Shown here: positions 1 through 5,892 of the stretch, piece by piece
Layout of the letters: each line of letters begins with the position of its first letter
How positions within the stretch are numbered: the first letter of the stretch is position 1
Assembly (NCBI GenBank): GCA_002451175.1
Contig: DKBI01000243.1
Coordinates: 1-9,778 of the forward strand
DNA from: Betaproteobacteria bacterium UBA6904
Lineage (GTDB): Bacteria; Pseudomonadota; Gammaproteobacteria; Burkholderiales; SG8-39
Direction: 5' to 3'
DNA length: 9,778 nt
Made by a program: the position numbers and the translations under genes
The notes under the pieces: generated by a model
The model's input: the letters and a program-made list of their open reading frames with translations, nothing else
Databases searched by the model: none
What the model was told of the DNA's origin: nothing

Positions 1-1464
1 GATCGGATCGATGCCGGCGAACGGTTCGTCGAGCAGCATGTAGTTCGGCCGTGTGGCGAGCGCGCGCGCGATCTCGACCAGACGCCGATCGACGTGCGGC
101 AGATCGGCCGCCCGAGCGTGGAGGTCGCCGCGGTAGCCAACGAAAGCGAGCAACGCCTCCGCCGCCGCCTCGGTGCCGGAGCGCTCGGGCGAGGCGATGA
201 CGAGATTTTCCAGCACCGACAGGCTGCCGAAGAGCTGCGAGGTCTGATAGGTCCGCGCGATGCCCGCCCGCGCGATCCGGTACGCCGGGATGCCGGCGAC
301 CGGTCGCTCGCCCAGCGTCACCCTGCCGGCATCGGGCCGGTAGAACCCGCCGAGCATGTTGAGCACCGTGGTCTTGCCGGCCCCGTTGGGCCCGATCAGA
401 CTCGTGACTGCGCCCGGCTGCGCCGAGAAACTGACGCCGGTCGCCGCGCGCACCCCGCCGAAGGCAATCGTCAGCCCTTCCACCGAGAGCCCGGCACGCG
501 TCGGCGCGAGTGGCATCGCCTCGGTCGGGCGCGCCGTCACGCGCTCGCGCCGGCGCTGCAGCCAGCGCGCCACCTCCCCGACGATGCCCTCCGGCGCCGC
601 CCACAGCACCGCCAGCATGAGGGCGCCGAAGAACAGCAGCCGGTATTCCGCCAGGCCGGCCAGCAGCTCCGGGACCAGCACGACGATCGCCGCACCGACC
701 AGCGGCCCGCTCAGCGTGCCCGCACCGCCGACGATGACGACGAGCACGAAGAGGATCGATTGCAGGAACGCGAAGGTCGACGGCGTCACGAAACCCGACA
801 GCGAAGCGAACAGCCCGCCCGCGAGCCCCGCGCAGGCCGCGGACAGCGTGAACGCCAGCGTCTTGACGAACACCGGATTGAGACCGACCGACTCGGCGGC
901 GACTTCCGAATCCTTCACCGCGCGCATCGCCGAGCCCCAGGCCGAGCGTTGCAGCCGCCAGAACGCCAGCACGACGAGCGCCAGGATTCCCAGCGACAGC
1001 AGCGCCACGCCGCGCTCGCCGAACTGCGCCGGCTGCGGAACGCCCATGATGCCGTTCTGGCCGCCGGTCAGCGCGCGCCATTCGACCGCGCCGTGCTCGA
1101 CCACGAAGCCGAACGCAATCGTCACCATGGCCAGATAGGGACCGCGCACGCGCATTGCCGGCAGGGCGAGCAGCGCCCCGGTCGCCGCCGAAATCACCAC
1201 GGCGAGCGGCAGCGCGATCCAGAAACTCAGCTTCGCCGTCACGGTAAGAACCGCCACGGTGTAGGCGCCGATGGCGTAGAAGCCGACGTGGCCGAAGGAG
1301 ACCTGCCCGGTCAGCCCGAGCAGGATGTTGAGGCCGATGCCGACGATCGCGGTGAGCGCGAGCGTGGCCATGATGAACACGTAGTAGCTGTTGGCCACCG
1401 CCGTGAACGCCGCCGCGGCCGCAAACACCGCCGCCAGGGCGAGCGCCGGCAGCAGCCGATTCAT
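1..1464 (-). CDS. LivM-LivG fusion: branched-chain amino acid-type ABC transporter permease/ATP-binding protein (partial, 3' end outside window)
   Basis: The frame is open from ATG at 1464 to base 1: 488 codons with no stop, so the C-terminus lies outside the window. Residues 1-300 are a LivM-type inner-membrane permease: a hydrophobic N-terminus, the 'NILLGLTGQVSFGH' segment at 46-59, and the cytoplasmic coupling region 'AVKDSEVAAESVGLNP' at 182-197. After an Arg-rich linker (301-325) comes a LivG-type ATPase with Walker A GPNGAGKT (358-365), Q-loop Gln407 in 'ARTYQTSQLF' and Walker B 'YMLLDE' (475-480). The ABC signature is abnormal: LPHVDRR at 455-461, where LivG proteins usually have an L-x-[YH]-G-[DQ]-Q-R pattern. 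The start overlaps the livH stop (ATGA), and GAGGTG at 1473-1478 is a Shine-Dalgarno site 8 nt upstream. LivM and LivG are usually separate proteins; fusions occur. A livF ATPase gene would be expected downstream. Substrates of this transporter class range well beyond leucine, isoleucine and valine. Confidence 0.93.
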   Translation of the reverse strand, partial: MNRLLPALALAAVFAAAAAFTAVANSYYVFIMATLALTAIVGIGLNILLGLTGQVSFGHVGFYAIGAYTVAVLTVTAKLSFWIALPLAVVISAATGALLALPAMRVRGPYLAMVTIAFGFVVEHGAVEWRALTGGQNGIMGVPQPAQFGERGVALLSLGILALVVLAFWRLQRSAWGSAMRAVKDSEVAAESVGLNPVFVKTLAFTLSAACAGLAGGLFASLSGFVTPSTFAFLQSILFVLVVIVGGAGTLSGPLVGAAIVVLVPELLAGLAEYRLLFFGALMLAVLWAAPEGIVGEVARWLQRRRERVTARPTEAMPLAPTRAGLSVEGLTIAFGGVRAATGVSFSAQPGAVTSLIGPNGAGKTTVLNMLGGFYRPDAGRVTLGERPVAGIPAYRIARAGIARTYQTSQLFGSLSVLENLVIASPERSGTEAAAEALLAFVGYRGDLHARAADLPHVDRRLVEIARALATRPNYMLLDEPFAGIDPI

Positions 1465-2333
1465 ACCTTCTTCACCTCGACGCGGCCGAACAGCCCGTTG
1501 GGCATCGCGGCGAGCGCGACGATGACGACGGCGAAGGTCAGCACCTGCGTGTAGCTCGAGCCGAGCAGCGCGGTGATCATCGATTCGACGACGCCGAACA
1601 GGATGCCGGCGAGCATCACGCCCCAGGCGCTCGTGATGCCGCCGAGAATCGCCACGGCGAAGGCCTTGAGGCCGAAGACGGTGCCCATGTCGGAATGCAC
1701 GTTGAACAGCGGCGCGATGAGGATGCCGGCCGCGCCGGCGAACACCGTGGAGAGCGCGAACGCGCCGAGGATCGCCAATGGCACGTTGATGCCCATGAGG
1801 CGCGCGGCCTCGGGGTTCTGCACCACCGCCAGCATGGCCTTGCCGTGGCGCGTGTACCGCGAAAACGCGTGCAAGGCGGCCGCCAGCGCGATCCCGGCCA
1901 CCGGGATGACGAGCTGCAGCGGCGCGAGATTGATTCCCGCCACCTCGATCGATCCGGACGCCCAGGCCATCGGGAAGCCGCGCGGTTCCTTGCCAAACGT
2001 GAACAGCACCGCGTTGTCCGCCAGGATGCCGAGCGCCACCGTCGCCATCAGCCAGGCGTTCGACCCGCGCCGCACGAAGGGGCGCACCGCCAGCCGCTCG
2101 ACCAGCGCGCCGTAGACCGCGCACAGGACGAGCGCCATGGCGACGGCCGCGGGCAGCGGCCAGCCGAGACGCACCGCGAAGGTGTAGGCGAACACCGCGC
2201 CGAGCATCATCGAGCTGCCCTGCGCGAAATTCACCGTCGCGGAAACCGCGTACGTGACGTGGAACCCGAGCGCCAGCAGCCCGTACATGCTGCCGAGGCC
2301 CAGGCCGGTGATGAGTGCCGAGACGATGAGCAT
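1461..2333 (-). CDS. livH: LivH-type branched-chain amino acid ABC transporter permease
   Basis: A 290-residue inner-membrane permease with about eight hydrophobic segments. It shows LivH hallmarks: 'GLGLGSMYGLLALGF' near the N-terminus, 'NFAQGSSMMLGA' soon after, the cytoplasmic coupling segment 'AVVQNPEAARLMGIN', and the C-terminal 'AILGGITSAWGVMLAGILFG'. Length is normal for the family. It would pair with the LivM half of the next gene to form the transport channel. I prefer ATG at 2333 because it places the first membrane segment where the family has it; an in-frame TTG at 2339 would add two residues. Neither start has a recognisable Shine-Dalgarno sequence, because the upstream DNA is the terminator hairpin and T-tract. 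Translation may therefore be weak. The stop overlaps the next start by 4 nt, so translation of the two permease genes is probably coupled. Confidence 0.93.
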   Translation of the reverse strand: MLIVSALITGLGLGSMYGLLALGFHVTYAVSATVNFAQGSSMMLGAVFAYTFAVRLGWPLPAAVAMALVLCAVYGALVERLAVRPFVRRGSNAWLMATVALGILADNAVLFTFGKEPRGFPMAWASGSIEVAGINLAPLQLVIPVAGIALAAALHAFSRYTRHGKAMLAVVQNPEAARLMGINVPLAILGAFALSTVFAGAAGILIAPLFNVHSDMGTVFGLKAFAVAILGGITSAWGVMLAGILFGVVESMITALLGSSYTQVLTFAVVIVALAAMPNGLFGRVEVKKV

Positions 2334-2337
2334 GAGC

Positions 2338-2366
2338 AAAAAACGAACGGCCGCCGAAGCGGCCGT
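2338..2366 (-). terminator. Intrinsic terminator between the binding-protein gene and livH
   Basis: On the minus strand, ACGGCCGC (2366-2359), loop TTCG (2358-2355) and GCGGCCGT (2354-2347) form a perfect 8-bp GC-rich stem closed by a C(UUCG)G tetraloop, an exceptionally stable RNA turn. TCG and six T residues (2343-2338) follow. It starts about 20 nt after the livK-like stop and its T-tract touches the livH start region. It should end most transcripts after the binding protein, with partial read-through supplying the permease and ATPase. Confidence 0.85.
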
Positions 2367-2387
2367 CGTGCGCGGATTGTAACGGGC

Positions 2388-3569
2388 TTACTGCTTCATG
2401 CCGACCGGCAGGATCTGGTTGTCGATGAACTGCGTCCAGACGTAGTCGTTCTCGTTGATCGCGTCGTGATTGTCCGGCGTGAACGGCTTGCTGTACTTCT
2501 TGATCAGCCCGTCGTACGTGGCGATCTTGTAGAAGCCCTCGCGAACCTTCGGCCCGTCGGTGGATCCGGCGTTGCGGATGGCGAGCGCCACGAGGTGCAT
2601 CGCGTCATAGGCATTCGCCACGCCCACGGCCGGCGTCACGTCACCCGGCCCCTTGATGTCGGAATACGTCGCCATCAGCCTCTTCATCACCTTCTCGCCC
2701 ACGGCGCCCTGCTTGCCGAAGAAACTGTAGGTCTGCACGAAGTGCACCTCCTTCGCGTTCGGGCCGGCCAGTTCCGTGAAACGCCCGCCGGCGGGCCCCC
2801 AGTGCGACACGATCGGCACCTTCCATCCCATGCGATCCAGCGACTTGACCACCTGCGACGACGGCCCGACGTTGCCGACCAGGAACAGCGAATCGGCGCC
2901 CCCCTGCTTGAGCCGCGTGAGTTGCGGCACCACGTCCACGTCGTTGCCCTCGAACTTCTCGATCCCGGCCGCCTTCACCCCCTTGGCGTCCATCGCGGCG
3001 CGCAAGCCCTTCTCGTTCGACTCGCCCCAGGGGTTGTTGATGAGGATGAGCCCGGGCTTCTTCGCGTTGAACGTCTTCTGCGCGTACTGCAGCATCGCCT
3101 TGTCGACGATCTCGTCCACCGCGGAGACGCGGAACACGAAATTCGGGTTCGCGCCGTTGCGCGTGATCGGCGTGCCGGCCGCCCAGGGGCCCATGAACGG
3201 CACCTTCGCCTCGTTCATGATCGGCACGATGGCCAGCGACACGGGCGTGTCCAGGCCGCCGAAGAGCACCGCGACCTTTTCCTTGAACACCAGCTCGCGC
3301 GCCGCGATCACGCCCTTGGCCGGCGTCGCCTCGTCGTCCCGCCGCAGCAGCTCGAACTTGCGCCCGAGCACGCCGCCGGAGGCGTTCAGTTCGTCGATGG
3401 CGATCGTCAGGCCGCGCGTGATCGCCTCGCCCGCGCGCGCGGACTGGCCGGAGAGCGCGGTGACCAGTCCGATCTTGATGGTGTCCGCGCCGAATGCGGG
3501 CAGCGACGCGCCGAATGCGGCGGCGACCGCCAATCCGAGAATGCTGCGCCGGGTCCAAGCTGTAGCCAT
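2388..3569 (-). CDS. LivK-type periplasmic substrate-binding protein of a branched-chain amino acid ABC transporter
   Basis: A 393-residue type-1 periplasmic binding protein (Peripla_BP_6 / LivK family). It delivers ligand to the LivH/LivM channel encoded downstream. The N-terminus is a signal peptide: 'TRRSILG' (6-12), a hydrophobic stretch to about residue 23, and probable cleavage near 'AFGA' (25-28). The paired Arg could suggest Tat export, but the motif is only partial. The mature protein begins 'DTIKIGLVTALSGQSARAGE' and continues with 'ITRGLTIAIDELNASGGVLGRK', both typical of the first lobe. Later hallmarks are 'VAVLFGG', 'VPFMGPWA' and 'ANAYDAMHLVALAI'. The start at 3569 is fixed by AAGGAGG 5 nt upstream; an in-frame TTG at 3608 would put 13 implausible residues before the signal peptide. 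Expression is probably driven from the divergent region upstream and mostly ended by the terminator after the gene. The ligand cannot be predicted from sequence. Confidence 0.94.
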   Translation of the reverse strand: MATAWTRRSILGLAVAAAFGASLPAFGADTIKIGLVTALSGQSARAGEAITRGLTIAIDELNASGGVLGRKFELLRRDDEATPAKGVIAARELVFKEKVAVLFGGLDTPVSLAIVPIMNEAKVPFMGPWAAGTPITRNGANPNFVFRVSAVDEIVDKAMLQYAQKTFNAKKPGLILINNPWGESNEKGLRAAMDAKGVKAAGIEKFEGNDVDVVPQLTRLKQGGADSLFLVGNVGPSSQVVKSLDRMGWKVPIVSHWGPAGGRFTELAGPNAKEVHFVQTYSFFGKQGAVGEKVMKRLMATYSDIKGPGDVTPAVGVANAYDAMHLVALAIRNAGSTDGPKVREGFYKIATYDGLIKKYSKPFTPDNHDAINENDYVWTQFIDNQILPVGMKQ

Positions 3570-3628
3570 GCAAGCCTCCTTGGTTCTGGATGATGTCAAT
3601 GAAAGCAAACGATCCTACCCATGCAAGC
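3566..3628. repeat. Direct repeat pair in the divergent control region (12 of 13 bases, 53-bp period)
   Basis: On the minus strand GCTTGCATGGCTA (3575-3563) and GCTTGCATGGGTA (3628-3616) differ at one base. The start-to-start distance of 53 bp is close to five helical turns, so both copies face the same side of the DNA. One copy includes the livK-like start codon. The pair could be an operator or a remnant of a duplicated translation start. Confidence 0.5.
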
Positions 3629-3662
3629 GGCGGGCCAACTTCGCCGTGATAATCTTTCCCCC
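3570..3662. promoter_or_regulatory. Divergent control region between the transporter and catabolic operons
   Basis: This 93-bp gap must hold the promoters of the minus-strand livK-like gene and the plus-strand SnoaL-like gene. On the plus strand, GATAAT at 3648-3653 resembles a -10 box and would place the transcript start almost at the ATG at 3663, giving a nearly leaderless message; I see no good -35. On the minus strand, TTGACA at about 3600-3595 matches a -35 but is too close to the gene for a standard -10 ahead of the ribosome site, so I do not assign it. A direct repeat is listed separately. Confidence 0.45.
3575..3581 (-). promoter_or_regulatory. Strong Shine-Dalgarno site of the binding-protein gene
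   Basis: AAGGAGG on the minus strand lies 5 nt before the ATG at 3569. This near-ideal site decides the start and contrasts with livH, which has none, supporting deliberate overproduction of the binding protein. Confidence 0.85.
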
Positions 3663-4100
3663 ATGCCCGCGCAAACTCCCGCCGCCCTCGCGGCCGACCC
3701 GGCGCAGCAGGCCGCCGCACTGGTCGAGACCTACCTGCGCCTGCACATGATCCCCGATCCGGACGCGGCGCGCGCGTACTGCGCGCCCGAGCTCGAGATC
3801 CGTTTTACCGGCAACCGGCTGATGCACGACCCGGCCGAGGCGACGGCATTCAACCGCGCCCGGTACAAGTGGGTGAAGAAGCAATTCGGCCCCACGCACG
3901 TCGTCGCAGGCGGCAGCGCCGCGGAAACCGTCGTATACCAGACCGGCACGCTGTACGGAGAATGGCTCGACGGCACCCCGTTCGAGGGCAATCGGTACGT
4001 CGATCGCTACGTCGTGCGGCATGGAAAGATCGTCAAGATGGAAGTCTGGAACGACAGCGCCGAATGGCTGCTGGTCCGCGCCGGTCTCGCCCAACCCTGA
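3663..4100 (+). CDS. SnoaL/NTF2-like fold protein, function unknown
   Basis: A 145-residue small soluble protein of the NTF2/SnoaL-like superfamily (cone-shaped alpha+beta barrel; members include isomerases, cyclases, dehydratases and non-catalytic subunits). Evidence is the length, an N-terminal helix 'AAALVETYLRLHMIPDPDAARAY', the following strand 'APELEIRFTGNR', and the C-terminal strand pair 'NRYVDRYVVRHGKIVKMEVW' with 'NDSAEW', a layout common in this family. No signal peptide is seen, so it should be cytoplasmic. I chose ATG 3663 over ATG 3621 because the extra 14 residues look unstructured and cover the likely promoter; neither start has a clear Shine-Dalgarno site. It is the first gene of a probable operon with the deacetylase-family hydrolase and the SDR, which suggests a step on the same small-molecule substrate. 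No specific reaction can be assigned. Confidence 0.82.
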   Translation: MPAQTPAALAADPAQQAAALVETYLRLHMIPDPDAARAYCAPELEIRFTGNRLMHDPAEATAFNRARYKWVKKQFGPTHVVAGGSAAETVVYQTGTLYGEWLDGTPFEGNRYVDRYVVRHGKIVKMEVWNDSAEWLLVRAGLAQP

Positions 4101-4124
4101 TCGCGCCGTAGTCTAGCCGAACAT

Positions 4125-4139
4125 GCACCGCTGCGGTGC
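4125..4139 (+). other. Small hairpin between the SnoaL-like and deacetylase genes
   Basis: GCACCG (4125-4130), loop CTG and CGGTGC (4134-4139) form a perfect 6-bp stem 24 nt after the SnoaL-like stop. No T-run follows, so it is a poor terminator. It could be a processing or mRNA-stability element within a polycistronic message. The rest of the 72-bp gap shows only GGAG at 4155-4158, 14 nt from the next ATG, too far for a good Shine-Dalgarno site. Confidence 0.4.
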
Positions 4140-4172
4140 GCCGCGCACTCCCCTGGAGCCGCCTCGCCCCCC

Positions 4173-5066
4173 ATGAACCGCATTCTCAAGCATCACGGCC
4201 GCTACCCCTATGCCGGCATCGGCCACCGGCCGGACTATGCCTGGCCCGATGGCCGTCGCCTGGCCGTGTACCTCGGCTTCAACATCGAGCACTTCGATTT
4301 CGGCGACGGGCTCGGCGCCGCGCTGGGACCGAAGAGCCCGGAGCCCGACGTCCTGAACTACGCCTGGCGCGATTATGGCAATCGCGTGGGCGTGTGGCGC
4401 TGCCTGGAGCTGTTCGAGGCGCTGCGGCTCCCCGTCGGCGTGCTGCTCAACACCGCCCTCTACGACTACTGTCCCGAGGTCGTCGAGGCGTTCGTGCGCC
4501 GCGGCGATGAACTCATCGGCCACGGACATACCAACGCCGAGCGCCAGGCCGCGCTCCCCGAAGACGGCGAGCGGGCGCTGCTCGCGGCGTGCCGCGCGCG
4601 CATCGAGCGCGAGTCGGGAAGCGCTCCGGCCGGCTGGCTGTCGCCCTGGATCTCGGAGAGTTTCACCACGCCCGACCTGTTGGCCGAGACCGGCTACCGC
4701 TACACCCTCAACTGGTGCCACGACGATCAGCCCGTGCGCTTCGCGACGCGCTCCGGGCAATCGCTCTGGTCGATCCCCTATCCCCAGGAGCTCAACGACA
4801 TCCCCATGATCGTGGCCCGGCAGATGGACGGCGCAGCCTTCGCGGACATGATCGTCGACAATTTCGACGAGATGCGGCTGCAATGCGAGGCGCAGCCGCT
4901 CGTCATGGGCATCGCCCTGCACCCCTACCTCGTCGGCCAGCCGTATCGCCTGCGCCACCTGCGGCGCGCCCTGCAGCACCTGCTCGCGCACGCCGAGCGC
5001 GCCTGGTTCACGACGCCGGGCGCCATCTGCCGCCACGTCGACGCGCTGCCGCAGCTGGCGCGCTGA
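4173..5066 (+). CDS. Polysaccharide deacetylase-family hydrolase, PuuE/allantoinase-like subgroup
   Basis: A 297-residue protein of the NodB-like (polysaccharide deacetylase) superfamily, resembling the cytoplasmic subgroup that includes PuuE-type allantoinases and cyclic-imide or amide hydrolases rather than cell-wall deacetylases. There is no signal peptide. Visible markers are 'RPDYAWPDGRRLAVYLGFNIEHF' (19-41), 'DYGNRVGVWR' (67-76, highly typical of this subgroup), 'GHGHTNAER' (116-124) where NodB enzymes carry metal-binding histidines, 'SIPYPQELNDIP' in the middle, and 'LHPYLVGQPYRL' with His250 near the C-terminus. The classical NodB metal triad (Asp-Asp and H-x3-H) is not present in standard form, as is usual in this branch. 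The preceding gene is 72 bp upstream; the SDR starts 3 nt after the stop. A role hydrolysing a small amide or cyclic imide imported by the neighbouring Liv-type transporter is an inference; the substrate is unknown. Confidence 0.88.
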   Translation: MNRILKHHGRYPYAGIGHRPDYAWPDGRRLAVYLGFNIEHFDFGDGLGAALGPKSPEPDVLNYAWRDYGNRVGVWRCLELFEALRLPVGVLLNTALYDYCPEVVEAFVRRGDELIGHGHTNAERQAALPEDGERALLAACRARIERESGSAPAGWLSPWISESFTTPDLLAETGYRYTLNWCHDDQPVRFATRSGQSLWSIPYPQELNDIPMIVARQMDGAAFADMIVDNFDEMRLQCEAQPLVMGIALHPYLVGQPYRLRHLRRALQHLLAHAERAWFTTPGAICRHVDALPQLAR

Positions 5067-5069
5067 GCC

Positions 5070-5864
5070 ATGGGCGCGCCGAACCGCGCGGGACGCTTGA
5101 GCGGGCGTGTCGCCCTGATCACCGGGGCGAGCCGCGGCATCGGCCGCGCGATCGCCGTGCGCTATGCGGCGGAAGGCGCGGACCTCTTCCTCACCGCCAC
5201 CCGCCGGTCGACACTCGACGAAACCCGGGCGCTGGCGGAGCACCAGGGCGCGAGGGCCGTGCTGCACACGGCGGACGTCAGCGATCGCGCCGCGGTCACT
5301 GCGATGATCGACGCGGCCCTCTCGGCATTCGGCCGCATCGACGTGCTGGTCAACAATGCCGGCATCTACAAGGCGGCGCGCCTCGTCGATTACACGCCCG
5401 AGGACTTCGACCGCATCATGCAGGTGAATCTGTACGGCGCGTTCCACGTCATGCAGCTCGTGCTGCGGCACATGCTCGCGCGCGGCCGCGGCAAGATCGT
5501 CAACATCGCCTCGACGGCGGGCAAGTGGGCGTCGATGAACCAGAGCGCCTACAACGCCTCGAAGCACGCGCTCGTCGGCCTGACGCGCTGCGCCGCGCTC
5601 GAGGCAGGCCCGCACGGCATCCAGGTCAACGCCATCTGCCCGGGATTCGTGGAAACCGACATGCTCGAGGAATTCCGCGCCCACGCGGGAATCCTCGGCG
5701 TGCCGTTCGAGAAGGTGAAGGCAGGGGCGCTCGGACGCGTGCCGCTGCGCCGCTTCCTGCAACCCGGAGAGATTGCCGAGCTGGCGGTCTACCTCGGCGC
5801 GCCGGAGTCGGACGGCATGACGGGCCAGTCGATCCTGCTCGACGGCGGCATGCTCGTCGTCTGA
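5070..5864 (+). CDS. Classical SDR-family NAD(P)-dependent oxidoreductase
   Basis: A 264-residue cytoplasmic short-chain dehydrogenase/reductase of normal length. Landmarks: cofactor-binding TGASRGIG (18-25), D69-V70 for the adenine ring, NNAG (95-98), active-site Asn120, Ser148 and Y161-x3-K165, followed by the 'ICPGFVETDM' segment and the C-terminal 'GMTGQSILLDGGM'. All four catalytic residues are present, so it should be active. After the second strand 'LFLTATRR' carries Arg45-Arg46, which may favour NADP(H) over NAD(H), but this is a weak sign. The start lies 3 nt after the deacetylase-family stop with no obvious Shine-Dalgarno site, so translation is probably coupled. It likely oxidises or reduces a hydroxyl/keto group in the same pathway; the exact substrate cannot be inferred. 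FabG itself is unlikely given the catabolic neighbours. Confidence 0.93.
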   Translation: MGAPNRAGRLSGRVALITGASRGIGRAIAVRYAAEGADLFLTATRRSTLDETRALAEHQGARAVLHTADVSDRAAVTAMIDAALSAFGRIDVLVNNAGIYKAARLVDYTPEDFDRIMQVNLYGAFHVMQLVLRHMLARGRGKIVNIASTAGKWASMNQSAYNASKHALVGLTRCAALEAGPHGIQVNAICPGFVETDMLEEFRAHAGILGVPFEKVKAGALGRVPLRRFLQPGEIAELAVYLGAPESDGMTGQSILLDGGMLVV

Positions 5865-5867
5865 TGC

Positions 5868-5891
5868 GCCGCGCGCCGGCCGGCGCGCGGC
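5868..5891. terminator. Perfect 24-bp G/C palindrome between convergent genes, likely bidirectional terminator
   Basis: The two 12-bp arms (5868-5879 and 5880-5891) are exact reverse complements made only of G and C, filling nearly the whole 28-bp gap between the SDR stop and the GGDEF-EAL stop. As RNA in either direction it gives a stem of about 10 bp with a GGCC loop. No T-run follows on either side, so it may act as a roadblock, in mRNA 3' end protection, or with Rho. Confidence 0.65.
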
Positions 5892-5892
5892 C

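Noticed and set aside
94..1554. Long plus-strand open frame opposite the LivM-LivG gene
   Set aside because: Its translation is dominated by Arg, His, Gln and Asp with no domain or hydrophobic core, as expected from the strand opposite a GC-rich gene. The minus strand encodes clear LivM and LivG motifs.
1695..3593. Long plus-strand open frame opposite livH and the binding-protein gene
   Set aside because: It runs across two real genes and the terminator and has the same Arg/His/Asp-rich antisense composition, so it is a GC artefact.
3570..3608. N-terminal extension of the binding protein from TTG at 3608
   Set aside because: It would add 13 polar residues before a complete signal peptide, and the strong AAGGAGG site is correctly placed only for the ATG at 3569.
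3621..3662. Earlier ATG for the SnoaL-like protein
   Set aside because: It has no ribosome site, would add 14 residues outside the fold, and overlaps the likely promoter. It is still possible.
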